27,920 nt of DNA from Erysipelotrichaceae bacterium (GTDB taxonomy: Bacteria > Bacillota_I > Bacilli_A > Erysipelotrichales > Erysipelotrichaceae), in NCBI GenBank assembly GCA_021442745.1, contig JABUSI010000156.1:1-27920 (forward strand). Direction: 5' to 3'. Below the pieces are notes generated by a model that did no database searches, had not been told where the DNA came from, and saw only the letters and a list, made by a program, of their open reading frames with translations. Below are positions 8,179 to 16,351 of the stretch, in pieces (positions within the stretch are counted from its first letter, which is position 1; every line of letters begins with the position of its first letter). The position numbers and the translations under genes are program-made.

Positions 8179-8411
8179 CAGAATGTCACCTCCGTGATTC
8201 TTTCGTATTCAACGGACTGTTTCTTAATAAACTCCGTCCATTTTTCACTGTGCTCCGGTTCGGTTGCCCAGCATAATCCGCAACCGGCGGAAATTGCCGT
8301 CGGAAGCGGAATCATTCTGCCCGGCATACCGTATTCTTTCGCGAGCTGTTCCGCATTCAATGCATCCATCGTTGACGGAAAAGTTATGACACAATATGTT
8401 ATTTTACCCAT
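8178..8411 (-). CDS. DUF3343 Se/S carrier-like small protein
   Basis: A 77-residue protein of the DUF3343 (putative Se/S carrier) family. It shows the family layout: YCVITFPSTMDAL at the start, PGRMIPLPTAISAGCGLCW (30-48), and a short helical tail. The conserved Cys44 in SAGCGL is the presumed carrier residue; Cys47 gives an extra CGLC pair. The ATG at 8411 is chosen because the family begins about four residues before the TFPS motif and GGTG precedes it; an ATG two codons earlier (8417) is possible. It overlaps the ModE-like gene by 8 bases and selD by 1, placing it between regulator and selenophosphate synthase. Role as selenium or sulfur carrier is family inference, not shown. Confidence 0.85.
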   Translation of the reverse strand: MGKITYCVITFPSTMDALNAEQLAKEYGMPGRMIPLPTAISAGCGLCWATEPEHSEKWTEFIKKQSVEYERITEVTF

Positions 8412-8760
8412 TGTCATCACCAAAATAACGCCCAAACGCTTCTTGCGAATATCGTTCAATATCTTCCATCATCCGTTTGTACGTACGGATTAAATCCTTT
8501 GCCTCTTCCGTAAGTACCGAATAACCTCCCGTCGTCCCTCCGCTGTACGTTGTAAGCAACGTCACGTTCAGATCATCCTGCGCCCGTTTCAGAATTTTCC
8601 ACGCTTTGGAACTGGACATCCCCATATTCGTATAACTCCCGGATAACGAACCGTATGTTTCCACACCTTCCAGAAGTTCAATCACACCTTTTCCAAACGA
8701 AGGGATTTCGTTAAACACTTTTACTTTCATCGTCAGTTTTTTCGGATAATATGCCTTCAT
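8404..8760 (-). CDS. ModE-like (LysR-type winged HTH) regulator, DNA-binding domain only
   Basis: A 118-residue protein matching the N-terminal winged-helix domain of molybdate regulator ModE: SFGKGVIELLEGVETYGSLSGSYTNMG (key block 20-46), SSSKAWKILKRAQDDL as recognition region (49-64), a wing with TTYSGGTTGGYSVLTEEA (70-87), and a C-terminal helix. The molybdate-binding TOBE/Mop domains of E. coli ModE (about 262 residues) are missing, so molybdate sensing by this protein alone is doubtful. The ATG at 8760 has GAGG at proper spacing; the ATG at 8766 is too close to it. First gene of the SDMH accessory operon and divergent from the hydroxylase genes, so control of both from the shared intergenic region is the natural reading. 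Confidence 0.85.
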   Translation of the reverse strand: MKAYYPKKLTMKVKVFNEIPSFGKGVIELLEGVETYGSLSGSYTNMGMSSSKAWKILKRAQDDLNVTLLTTYSGGTTGGYSVLTEEAKDLIRTYKRMMEDIERYSQEAFGRYFGDDNG

Positions 8761-8782
8761 ATTCATACCTCAATAACGCATT

Positions 8783-8810
8783 TTCGTTACTCTTGAAATA
8801 GAGTAACGAA
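8783..8810. promoter_or_regulatory. 11-6-11 inverted repeat, likely operator of the ModE-like regulator
   Basis: TTCGTTACTCT, 6 bases, AGAGTAACGAA is perfect over all 11 pairs. It lies 23 bases before the ModE-like start codon in the divergent region 8761-8934. The outer CGTTA / TAACG halves recall the ends of the E. coli ModE box as I remember it. A second TAACG at 8774-8778 forms a further 5-6-5 repeat with the left arm. There is no T run, so it is not a terminator. The rest of the 174-base region is A/T rich, with only weak promoter candidates for the plus operon (TTACAT-17-TACTGT near 8867-8895). Confidence 0.7.
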
Positions 8811-8934
8811 TACATCAACAACTATATCAAAAAAAAGTCAAAAAATCACCTCCGAATGCATTTATTACATAGATTTTCACAGCCCGATACTGTATAGTTA
8901 GTAATGTATTTTTCAAAAACAAGGAGGAACTTAC

Positions 8935-9711
8935 ATGCTTACCATTCGGAAGTACGTCATGGCAGAATCCCTTTCGCAAGCGTATGATTTGTATCAGAAC
9001 AAGAACAATACAATCATTGGCGGAATGCTGTGGCTGAAGATGCAGGACCGTACCGTCGATACTGCCATCGATTTAAGCAATCTGGGGTTGAATACGATTG
9101 AAGAAACAGAGAATACCTATGAAATCGGAGCTATGGTAACTTTACGCGATCTGGAACTCCATTCCGGGCTGAACACGCTTACCGGAAACGCTTTTACGGC
9201 ATGTGTTAAACCGATTGTCGGTGTACAATTCCGTAATCTGGCTACCGTTGGCGGTTCCGTATACGGTAGATACGGATTCTCCGATCTTCTGACGTTATTA
9301 CTCGCTATGAACGCCGACGTTGTTTTATACAAAAACGGAATCGTAAACATTCATGATTTCGTAAAAATGCCATACACACGGGACATCGTAGTAAAAGTCA
9401 TTGTTTCCAAAAACAACGGAAATGTGTACTACACCTCCTTCCGCAATACAAAAACCGATTTTCCTGTACTTACCTGTTGTGTGTATCACCATGACAATCA
9501 CACCGGTGCATGCATCGGTGCCCGTCCGGGAAAAGCACTGGATTTTGTGATGAATGAAGAAGAAACCGTTACGGATTACGCAAATCGGATTCATGAGTCG
9601 TGTCCGTTCGGTTCCAACATGCGCTCATCTGCTTCCTATCGCGGAAAACTATGCCGGAATCTGACGGAATACGCTATCCGGCAATTGCAGAAAGGAGAAT
9701 CTTCATGTTAA
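8935..9711 (+). CDS. xdhB: Molybdenum hydroxylase, FAD subunit
   Basis: A 258-residue FAD-binding subunit of a xanthine dehydrogenase-type molybdenum hydroxylase; it passes electrons from the Fe-S subunit to NAD+ or another acceptor. Family signs: N-terminal AESLSQAYDLYQ, the first FAD loop TIIGGMLWLKM (26-36) and the second FAD region VGVQFRNLATVGGSVYGRYG (95-114) with SDLLTLLLAMNADVVL, followed by a CO-dehydrogenase flavoprotein C-terminal-like end. The length is a little under the usual 270-290. The ATG at 8935 follows AAGGAGGAAC. First gene of the plus-strand hydroxylase operon and overlaps the Fe-S gene by 7 bases. Confidence 0.92.
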   Translation: MLTIRKYVMAESLSQAYDLYQNKNNTIIGGMLWLKMQDRTVDTAIDLSNLGLNTIEETENTYEIGAMVTLRDLELHSGLNTLTGNAFTACVKPIVGVQFRNLATVGGSVYGRYGFSDLLTLLLAMNADVVLYKNGIVNIHDFVKMPYTRDIVVKVIVSKNNGNVYYTSFRNTKTDFPVLTCCVYHHDNHTGACIGARPGKALDFVMNEEETVTDYANRIHESCPFGSNMRSSASYRGKLCRNLTEYAIRQLQKGESSC

Positions 9712-10169
9712 TTACCATTACCTTAAACGGAAAGAAAATTACCGAAGAAGTGACAGCAGACTCTTTGCTGATTGACTTTGTCCGCCATCACAAATGTTTC
9801 AGCGTCAAACGCGGCTGTGAAACAAGTAACTGCGGTCTGTGTACCGTGTTGCTTGACGGCAAGCCGGTCTTATCCTGCAGTCTTCTGACATGCCGGGTAA
9901 ACGGGCATTCCGTACAGACCCTGGAAGGATTACAGGAAGAAGCAAAAGAATTCGTCGGATTTATTGCCAATCAGGGTGCGGAACAATGCGGATTCTGTAA
10001 CCCGGGAATGGTTGTCAATACCATCGCCTTGTTAAGGGAATATCCGGATCCTAGTGATGAAGACATCAGACAGTTCTTATCCGGCAACTTATGCCGTTGT
10101 TCCGGATATGAAAGCCAGTTACGCGGAATCCGTGCTTATCTGGATTTTCGGAAAGGAGATGCCGCATGA
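9705..10169 (+). CDS. xdhC: Molybdenum hydroxylase, 2x[2Fe-2S] subunit
   Basis: The 154-residue iron-sulfur subunit relays electrons from the molybdenum site to FAD. The plant-ferredoxin-type N-terminal cluster uses Cys38, Cys43, Cys46 and Cys58 (CETSNCGLC, then SC). The second cluster, in the helical domain, uses Cys95, Cys98, Cys130 and Cys132 (CGFC and LCRCSGY). Length matches the family (150-170). The ATG at 9705 is set by AAAGGAG eight bases upstream; longer frames have no family match. It overlaps the FAD-subunit gene by 7 bases and the large-subunit gene by 4 (ATGA). Note the symbol follows subunit naming in E. coli; it is not the XdhC maturation factor, which is part of the fusion at 3282-4661. 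Confidence 0.95.
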   Translation: MLITITLNGKKITEEVTADSLLIDFVRHHKCFSVKRGCETSNCGLCTVLLDGKPVLSCSLLTCRVNGHSVQTLEGLQEEAKEFVGFIANQGAEQCGFCNPGMVVNTIALLREYPDPSDEDIRQFLSGNLCRCSGYESQLRGIRAYLDFRKGDAA

Positions 10170-12454
10170 GTTACCGTCACATTGATCAGAAACCAATGAA
10201 AAAAGATGCCATGCAATTGTTGCTGGGAAAACCGGCTTACACCGAAGATGTTACCCCTGCCGATTGTCTGGTTGTCAAAGTATTACGTTCACCGTATGCC
10301 CATGCGTTGATTAAAAACATTGATACAACCATCGCCTGTAAAGTTCCCGGAATTGAAGCGGTCTACACATACAAGGACGTTCCGCAGAACCGTTTTACCA
10401 TGGCCGGTCAGACCTATCCGGAATTCAGTCCGTACGACAAACTGATTCTGGATCAACGCCTGCGTTTTGTTGGTGACGCCGTAGCAATTGTTGCCGGTGA
10501 AAATGAAAAAGCCGTGGATAAAGCATTAAAGTTAATAAAAACAGACTATGAAGTACTCGAACCTGTACTGGATATGCACACAGCTATGGACCATCCGGTA
10601 TTGGTACACCCGGAAGATAACTGGGATGCCAAGGTTGAATGCGGTGCCGACAACAAACGCAACCTGGTTGCCAGCAGCCGTTGGTCTGAAGGTGACGTCG
10701 AAGATGTTCTGAATAACTGCGACAAAGTCATCAGACGCACATATCATACGCAGCCTTGCCAGCAAGCCGCTATGGAAACGTTCCGTACGTATTGTGAGAT
10801 CGACTATTACGGAAGACTGCACGTCATCAGTTCGACCCAGATTGTCTTCCATGCCAGAAGAATTATCGCCAATGCGCTGAACATTCCGAAATCCATGGTA
10901 CGCGTGGAAAAGCCGAGAATCGGCGGTGGATTTGGTTCCAAACAAACATTAGTAGCCGAAATCTATCCGGCATTCGTCACCTGGTTGACCAAAAAACCAT
11001 CCCGGATTGTATATTCCCGTAAAGAAGTCCAGACTTGCGGAACCCCTCGTCATGAAATGGAAATGACCGTTACCATCGGTGCCATGAATGACGGAACCAT
11101 CCGTTGTATTGATTTGTATACATTATCCAATACCGGAGCATACAGCGAACACGGTCCTACCACCGTCGGACTATCCGGCACCAAATCCATTCCGTTATAT
11201 ACTGCCAACCTGGAAGCATTCCGTTTTGACTATGACGTCGTATACACAAACGTACAATCCTCCGGAGCGTATCGCGGATATGGTGCTACACAGGGAATCT
11301 ACGCGGTGGAAAGTGCCGTCAGTGAAATGGCATCCGTTTTAGGAATCGACCCGGTTACCATCCGGGAAAAGAATATGGTTCGCGAAGGTATGGAAATGCC
11401 TGCGTATTATCATGAAATTGCGACCAGCTGTAATCTGGACAAATGTATGGAAAAAGCGAAAAATTTGTTTGATTGGGAAAACAAGTCCAAAGTCAGAGTA
11501 TTACCAAACGGACATATCCGCTCTGCCGGTGTAGCTATGGCGATGCAAGGTTCCGGTATTTCCGGATGTGATGTCGGAAGTGCTACGGTAAAACTCGAAG
11601 AAACCGGATTCTATACCCTCACCATCGGAGCTGCCGATATGGGTACCGGTTGCGATACAACCCTGGCACAGATTGCGGCGGAAACTTTGGAATGCGATCT
11701 GGATATGATTAATGTTTTCGGTGCCGATACCGATATTTCTCCATATGATTCCGGAAGTTATGCATCCTCTACCACATACGTTACCGGGAAGGCCGTTCAG
11801 ATGGCAGCGGAAGATTTAATCGAAAATATGAAACAAATTGTTTCGCAAATGAAAAAAGTTCCTGCTGACGATATGGATTTTATCGGAACCGGCATAAAGA
11901 TTCTCTCCACCGGTGAAACGGTATCCCTGGAAGACATTGCCACAAAATCCATGTTCTTCAACAACATTCCAGTACAGATTACCCGGACTAACACACAACC
12001 GTTTTCTCCTCCTCCGTTTATGGTAGGGATGGCAGAAACCGACATTGATCCGTTAACCGGAAAAGTCGAAGTTGTTGATTACGTAGCCGTTGTGGACTGC
12101 GGGACACCGATTAACCACAATCTGGCAACCGTACAGACGGAAGGCGGTATTGTACAGGGAATCGGTATGGCTTTGACCGAAACCGTTACCTATACAGATA
12201 AAGGACAGATTATGGAGAACTCCTTCATGCAATACAAGATACCGGCAAGAACCGATATCGGAAGCTTACGGATTGATTTTGCCGGAAGCTATGAACCAAC
12301 CGGTCCTTACGGTGCAAAATCCATCGGGGAAATCGTCATTAATACACCATCCCCGGCAATCAATGCGGCTGTTGCTTCCGCAATCGGCAAGTTCCATTAC
12401 ACACTGCCGATTCGCCCGGAATCCGTATTGGATGCTTTAGAGGAAAAGAAATGA
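10166..12454 (+). CDS. xdhA: Molybdenum hydroxylase, molybdopterin-binding catalytic subunit
   Basis: A 762-residue catalytic subunit of the xanthine dehydrogenase family, which hydroxylates N-heterocycles with water as oxygen donor. Features: substrate and pterin motifs VGDAVAIVAG (102-111), GGGFGSKQ (253-260), SSGAYRGYGATQG near 365-380, AADMGTGCDTT, and the catalytic base Glu722 in GPYGAKSIGEI. Typical length. The surrounding selD, yedF, yqeB and yqeC genes argue that it carries the labile selenium ligand at molybdenum instead of sulfur. Xanthine or another purine is the likeliest substrate, but nicotinate or a different heterocycle cannot be excluded. ATGA overlaps join it to both neighbours. 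Confidence 0.93.
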   Translation: MSYRHIDQKPMKKDAMQLLLGKPAYTEDVTPADCLVVKVLRSPYAHALIKNIDTTIACKVPGIEAVYTYKDVPQNRFTMAGQTYPEFSPYDKLILDQRLRFVGDAVAIVAGENEKAVDKALKLIKTDYEVLEPVLDMHTAMDHPVLVHPEDNWDAKVECGADNKRNLVASSRWSEGDVEDVLNNCDKVIRRTYHTQPCQQAAMETFRTYCEIDYYGRLHVISSTQIVFHARRIIANALNIPKSMVRVEKPRIGGGFGSKQTLVAEIYPAFVTWLTKKPSRIVYSRKEVQTCGTPRHEMEMTVTIGAMNDGTIRCIDLYTLSNTGAYSEHGPTTVGLSGTKSIPLYTANLEAFRFDYDVVYTNVQSSGAYRGYGATQGIYAVESAVSEMASVLGIDPVTIREKNMVREGMEMPAYYHEIATSCNLDKCMEKAKNLFDWENKSKVRVLPNGHIRSAGVAMAMQGSGISGCDVGSATVKLEETGFYTLTIGAADMGTGCDTTLAQIAAETLECDLDMINVFGADTDISPYDSGSYASSTTYVTGKAVQMAAEDLIENMKQIVSQMKKVPADDMDFIGTGIKILSTGETVSLEDIATKSMFFNNIPVQITRTNTQPFSPPPFMVGMAETDIDPLTGKVEVVDYVAVVDCGTPINHNLATVQTEGGIVQGIGMALTETVTYTDKGQIMENSFMQYKIPARTDIGSLRIDFAGSYEPTGPYGAKSIGEIVINTPSPAINAAVASAIGKFHYTLPIRPESVLDALEEKK

Positions 12455-13008
12455 TTCTTATATATTTAGCGGCGGGAAACAGCCGTCGCTTTTTTACGCA
12501 GAAACTGTTTTATGAATATCATGGTAAACCGTTATACCGATACGGACTGGATACGTTACTTCAGGTAATGAAAATGCGTAAGGACTGTACCTTACGCATA
12601 CTCTATCACGATAAACAAATTGCCGATAACCATCCGGATCTTCCTTGTATCTATTCCCCTGACAGTCCCAGAGGATTATCCTATACGATTAAAAAAGCAA
12701 TTGAGAAAACCGATGATGACGTTTTGTTTATGGTTGCTGACCAGCCGCATATCACAGCAGAAACCATCAGCAGTTTTATAAATGCTTTCTATACGTCCGG
12801 CAAAGACGTCGCAAGCGTCATTTACGGACAACAGACAGGAAATCCCTGTATCTTCAAAAAGTCCGTTGTACCGGAACTAAACACATTACAAAATGACGAA
12901 GGCGGACGAAAAATCATAAAAAAACACGACTGTTATTACTACCCGATCGCCAACCCGAAAGAACTGGAAGACATTGATACCGCCAAAGACCTGAAAGAGG
13001 AACCGTAA
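12451..13008 (+). CDS. mocA: MocA-type molybdenum cofactor cytidylyltransferase
   Basis: A 185-residue nucleotidyltransferase with the GT-A-like fold. LAAGNSRRF (6-14) is the nucleotide-binding loop, Lys18 lies in the usual downstream position, and VADQPHI (near 90-96) holds the metal-binding Asp. MocA makes molybdopterin cytosine dinucleotide, the cofactor form used by bacterial xanthine dehydrogenase-family enzymes, and its place as the last gene of the hydroxylase operon supports MocA over MobA. The gene starts in an ATGA overlap with the catalytic subunit. A terminator begins inside the last codons. Confidence 0.85.
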   Translation: MILIYLAAGNSRRFFTQKLFYEYHGKPLYRYGLDTLLQVMKMRKDCTLRILYHDKQIADNHPDLPCIYSPDSPRGLSYTIKKAIEKTDDDVLFMVADQPHITAETISSFINAFYTSGKDVASVIYGQQTGNPCIFKKSVVPELNTLQNDEGGRKIIKKHDCYYYPIANPKELEDIDTAKDLKEEP

Positions 13009-13022
13009 CGTTCCTCTTTTTT
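12994..13022. terminator. Bidirectional terminator between mocA and the AEC permease gene
   Basis: AAAGAGGAAC / GTTCCTCTTT has a 6-base loop, then T run; the reverse strand also ends in T's. The mocA stop codon sits in the loop and the stop of the convergent permease gene lies in the T run. Confidence 0.88.
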
Positions 13023-13938
13023 AGTGAATCACAACTGACATGAATAAGACAATCAGCGGCACGGTAACCAGACACAAAACAGTAGACAGACATACGTGTT
13101 CCACCGCACTGTGGTAATCCTTATCGTAAGCCTGTGCAAATACCGCTACATTGCTTCCTACCGGGCAGGCAGCCGTAATCAGAATTGCCGTCTTCAATTC
13201 CAACGAACCAAACGGAAGAAACTTAAACAATACTACCGTAATCAATGGAATCACTACCAAACGGACAAAACATACAAAATATGTATTCCTGTTTTTAAAC
13301 ATCGCCACCAGATCCGATTGTGCCAGATATACACCGGATACAATCATAGCCAGCGGAGTATTCATAGCCGTAATGGTTGTCAGGATATTATTCACCATCG
13401 CCGGTTTCGGAATGGAAAGTCCATAGACAAGCAAACCGAAGCCTACGGCATACAGAATCGGACTTCCCAGTATCTTTTTTGCGGACATATTCGTTTTGTC
13501 ACCGGTCAGCATCCAGACCCCAATCGTCCATTGCAGGAAATTAACAAATACAATCATCATGGAAATATAAATGACCGCATGAGAACCTAACGTTGCGGAT
13601 ACCAATGGAATCCCGATAAATCCGGCGTTGGAGAACGATGCAGAGAATGTAGAAACCCCATCTTTTTTATGAAAAATCAAATACGAAATGGCAATCGAAA
13701 TCATAAAACAAATTGCAGTAATTACCAGGGAATGCAGTAACGTCTGCGTTGTTTCCGCCGATTTTTCAATCCAGAAATTATTAACCACAACCAGAGGAAT
13801 AACCAGCTGTAACAACAGTTTCCCGATATCCTTGCTCCCCTGGTCACTGATATACCCTTTTTTATAAAAAATAAATCCAATCATCATGAGCACAAACATG
13901 ATGATAATCTGTTTAAACAATAAACCTGCAATACTCAT
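13021..13938 (-). CDS. AEC-family permease (auxin efflux carrier fold)
   Basis: A 305-residue polytopic membrane protein with about ten predicted hydrophobic segments in two halves, as in AEC transporters (PF03547). Family-like blocks are GYISDQGSKDIGKLLLQLVIPLVVV near the N-terminus (malonate/malate-type 'ss' region), SNAGFIGIPLV with the conserved Asn-Gly-Pro pattern, TPLAMIVSGVYLA, and PVGSNVAVFAQAYD. Bacterial AEC members export or import organic acids or other small anions; the substrate here is unknown. The ATG at 13938 has GGGTGAG upstream; a GTG nine bases earlier is less likely. It seems monocistronic, with TTGACA at 13980-13985 as a candidate -35 but no clear -10. Confidence 0.88.
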   Translation of the reverse strand: MSIAGLLFKQIIIMFVLMMIGFIFYKKGYISDQGSKDIGKLLLQLVIPLVVVNNFWIEKSAETTQTLLHSLVITAICFMISIAISYLIFHKKDGVSTFSASFSNAGFIGIPLVSATLGSHAVIYISMMIVFVNFLQWTIGVWMLTGDKTNMSAKKILGSPILYAVGFGLLVYGLSIPKPAMVNNILTTITAMNTPLAMIVSGVYLAQSDLVAMFKNRNTYFVCFVRLVVIPLITVVLFKFLPFGSLELKTAILITAACPVGSNVAVFAQAYDKDYHSAVEHVCLSTVLCLVTVPLIVLFMSVVIH

Positions 13939-13987
13939 ATTTCTCACCCGTGTAATAGTGTTTCACTTTACCCGATGATTGTCAACA

Positions 13988-14020
13988 ATAAAAAAACTAT
14001 AAGCCGCATTGACTTATAGT
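13988..14020 (-). terminator. Terminator of the lipoprotein gene / redox-export operon
   Basis: On the minus strand ACTATAAG / CTTATAGT forms a stem with a 9-base loop and is followed by seven T's (13990-13996). It lies 9 bases after the lipoprotein stop codon and ends the operon that starts near 20169. Confidence 0.8.
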
Positions 14021-14028
14021 CTTTCGTA

Positions 14029-14574
14029 TTATTCGTTGATGAATCCGCCTTCAATACCGTAGTTTGAAACGATTTCTTTTAATACGGCAATGAATGCGTT
14101 GATATGTTCATCATCAGAACCTGTCAGATAACAGAAACAGTAATTTCCGATTAACGCATCAACCGGTACACCGGCTTCCAGATTTCCATCCGGCGCAATT
14201 ACTGCATTTTCAGCAACACAATCCAGCATATTCTTTCCGGTTTCCGTTGCAGGGTCAAAAGAAATTACGACATCAGATACGGAACCTTCGTTTGCATCAA
14301 CATACAGAAAACCTTCTTTTGCAGACATTGCTTCAATTTCATTTGCACTTAAGTCCATTAAAATAAAGTCTTCATTGGTAATCAAATTTGCTTCTTTTAA
14401 TACGGTCTTGACGTCATTCATTGTCCATTCTTCGAAAGAAGCAGGATAAGCAGTAAAATCGATGGTTGTCTGTGCTTCCGGTTTTTCTTCTTCTTTTTCG
14501 GAACATGCACCCAAAGTCAGAACCATCATACTTGCCAATAATACAACGGCTAATTTCTTCATAATTGATTTCAT
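14029..14574 (-). CDS. Small secreted lipoprotein, unknown function
   Basis: A 181-residue predicted lipoprotein. It has a lysine-rich N-terminus, a hydrophobic signal core (8-21) and the lipobox LGAC with lipidated Cys24, then an acidic linker (SEKEEEKPEAQ). The mature domain is acidic, with no motif I recognise; Cys158-type residues occur in a CFCYLTG segment (two Cys one apart) and a single Cys near DCVAEN. The ATG at 14574 has GGAGG nine bases upstream. It is 55 bases after the second ABC gene with no terminator between, so it probably belongs to that operon. A role as extracytoplasmic partner of the exporter or as a redox-sensitive surface protein is inference only. Confidence 0.85.
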   Translation of the reverse strand: MKSIMKKLAVVLLASMMVLTLGACSEKEEEKPEAQTTIDFTAYPASFEEWTMNDVKTVLKEANLITNEDFILMDLSANEIEAMSAKEGFLYVDANEGSVSDVVISFDPATETGKNMLDCVAENAVIAPDGNLEAGVPVDALIGNYCFCYLTGSDDEHINAFIAVLKEIVSNYGIEGGFINE

Positions 14575-14629
14575 AGTAATTTTCCTCCCTTTCAATTACG
14601 TATATACCAGCGCTTGTAACGCTACGTAC

Positions 14630-16351
14630 CTAATTTGTTCGGCAACGACAAGCCAACTTGCTTAAGTAGTTGCCAGGTTTTTTCATAATATTCTCAAAAC
14701 TGTCTTGTTCTTCGATCATTCCGTTATGCATTACAATCACGTGATCAGCATTCTGAATCGTTGTCAGGGAATGGGCAATGATAATTGTCGTTCTTCCCTT
14801 CATCAGTTCCTGCAAAGCATCCATTACCATATGTTCGCGTTTACAGTCCAGACTGCTGGTTGCTTCATCCAGTAACAGAATTTTCGCATCCTGAACCAGT
14901 GCTCTGGCAATAGCCAGACATTGTTTCTGACCCCCGGATAAATTGGTTGCCCCACAGGCAATCTTCGTATCCAGTCCGTCAGGAAGTTCGGATATAAATT
15001 CATCTGCTTTTGCCAGTTTGATAACCCGCATCAATTCTTCTTCCGTAACATCTTTTTCACATCCGTATAAAATGTTTTCCCGAATGGTTCCTTCCATCAG
15101 CGGACTATCCTGGGCAACGTAACAGAATTGTTTTCTCCACGCATGTAAGTCGTATTCCTTTGCATCCGTTTCACCATAAAATACAGAACCATCGGTTGGA
15201 TCTAATATCCGATCAATCAGTTTAAACAACGTACTCTTACCGGATCCGTTTGTACCGACGATTGCCGTAATCTTTCCGTTTGGAATGACACAATTGATTG
15301 TATGCAATACTTCTTTATCACCATACGCAAAACTTATATTAGTGATGTTGATATCTTTGACAGTATCTTCTGTTTCTTTACCGGAAGCTTCTCTTTCATC
15401 CGGCAATCGTAATACTGATATAACACGGGATAACGCTCCGTTCGCATTTTTGATAATACCAACTTCTTCAATAAAATTGGTTGCCATGGTACCGACCGTT
15501 CCGGCAATGGAATAGAACGCGATAACGGTCCCTGCACGAATGACATGATCACTGACCAGTTTGGCACCGATAATAAACGGTACTACCGTGCATAGAATAC
15601 TGAATACGTGCTGTAATGCAATATAGAACGTATTCAGCAGTTGTGTCTTTACAGACATTTCATACTGCAATTCGAAACATTCCAGTCCTCTGCGGATTTC
15701 TTCCTCTTTCGCATTCGATGTTTTAATCAGATTCAAATTTTGTGTGCGTTCGGCAAGATACGTTGTAGTATTTGCAAGACTCTGTTGTGTTTTCTGACCA
15801 ATAAGGTAGCATATTTTTGCGTATCCCCAACCGATCAGCGTACTTAACGGAATCAGAAACATCATTGCCAGTGCCATTTTTGTGTTCAACCGGAACATCT
15901 GACTTACATAAATCACGCCGGATACCGTTAAAGAGATAAATTCGACGATACATGTCAGTAACTTACTCGCAAAGTCACAATCTGTCGTTACACGACTGAT
16001 CAAGGATTCTCCACCATCTTTGTCGTAGTATTTTGCGTTGGTGTACATGATTTTCTTCCACAGTTTTTCTCGTATTCCGAGATTTACGTGTTCACTTGCC
16101 CTCGCACTTCCCAAAGTCGAAAGTGCGGCAGCAAGTCCGATTCCCAGATACGAGGCTCCGTATTTGACAAGTTTACGTGTCGGTACATTTCCTAATGCAT
16201 CTACCATATCACCGGTGAAGAAACTAAGATTCAAACCGGCATAGGTACTTAGCAAACTTGACAAAAAGATTACAACTAAAGCTTTCCATGGTAAGGAAAT
16301 CCCCTTCAGTGCCCGGAAATATTCTTTCAGGTTGATTTTGTTCTCTTCCAT
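14630..16351 (-). CDS. ABC exporter half-transporter (permease-ATPase), subunit 2
   Basis: A 573-residue type IV (MsbA-like) ABC exporter half: membrane domain with six predicted helices in about 1-320, ATPase domain about 333-573. Walker A GTNGSGKST (366-374), Q-loop YVAQD (411-415), signature LSGGQ (471-475), Walker B ILLLDEA with Glu496, and His527 in the H-loop are all intact. It starts at the stop of subunit 1 (TAATG), as expected for a heterodimer. Substrate is not readable from sequence; lipids, peptides, drugs or thiol compounds are all possible. The location after a reductase and a thioredoxin recalls the neighbourhood of trxB and cydDC in E. coli, but homology to CydDC specifically is not evident. 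Confidence 0.92.
   Translation of the reverse strand: MEENKINLKEYFRALKGISLPWKALVVIFLSSLLSTYAGLNLSFFTGDMVDALGNVPTRKLVKYGASYLGIGLAAALSTLGSARASEHVNLGIREKLWKKIMYTNAKYYDKDGGESLISRVTTDCDFASKLLTCIVEFISLTVSGVIYVSQMFRLNTKMALAMMFLIPLSTLIGWGYAKICYLIGQKTQQSLANTTTYLAERTQNLNLIKTSNAKEEEIRRGLECFELQYEMSVKTQLLNTFYIALQHVFSILCTVVPFIIGAKLVSDHVIRAGTVIAFYSIAGTVGTMATNFIEEVGIIKNANGALSRVISVLRLPDEREASGKETEDTVKDINITNISFAYGDKEVLHTINCVIPNGKITAIVGTNGSGKSTLFKLIDRILDPTDGSVFYGETDAKEYDLHAWRKQFCYVAQDSPLMEGTIRENILYGCEKDVTEEELMRVIKLAKADEFISELPDGLDTKIACGATNLSGGQKQCLAIARALVQDAKILLLDEATSSLDCKREHMVMDALQELMKGRTTIIIAHSLTTIQNADHVIVMHNGMIEEQDSFENIMKKPGNYLSKLACRCRTN

Noticed and set aside
8176..8180. TGA next to the selD start as a possible selenocysteine codon
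   Set aside because: It is the stop codon of the DUF3343 gene in a TGATG overlap; the SelD catalytic position is an ordinary Cys codon and the protein begins at the ATG.
8764..8934. Possible molybdenum cofactor riboswitch in the divergent SDMH leader
   Set aside because: The leader is short and A/T rich and shows only the single inverted repeat, not the multi-helix layout of a Moco RNA.
13957..13985. TTGACA before the AEC permease gene as a full promoter
   Set aside because: The -35 is perfect but no good -10 lies 16-18 bases downstream (AACACT or CACTAT only), so it is mentioned with the gene and not listed as a promoter.
14596..14629. Imperfect hairpin (TACGT...ACGTA with inner AGCG/CGCT) between the second ABC gene and the lipoprotein gene
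   Set aside because: Short stem with an asymmetric inner loop and no T run; too weak to call as terminator or operator.
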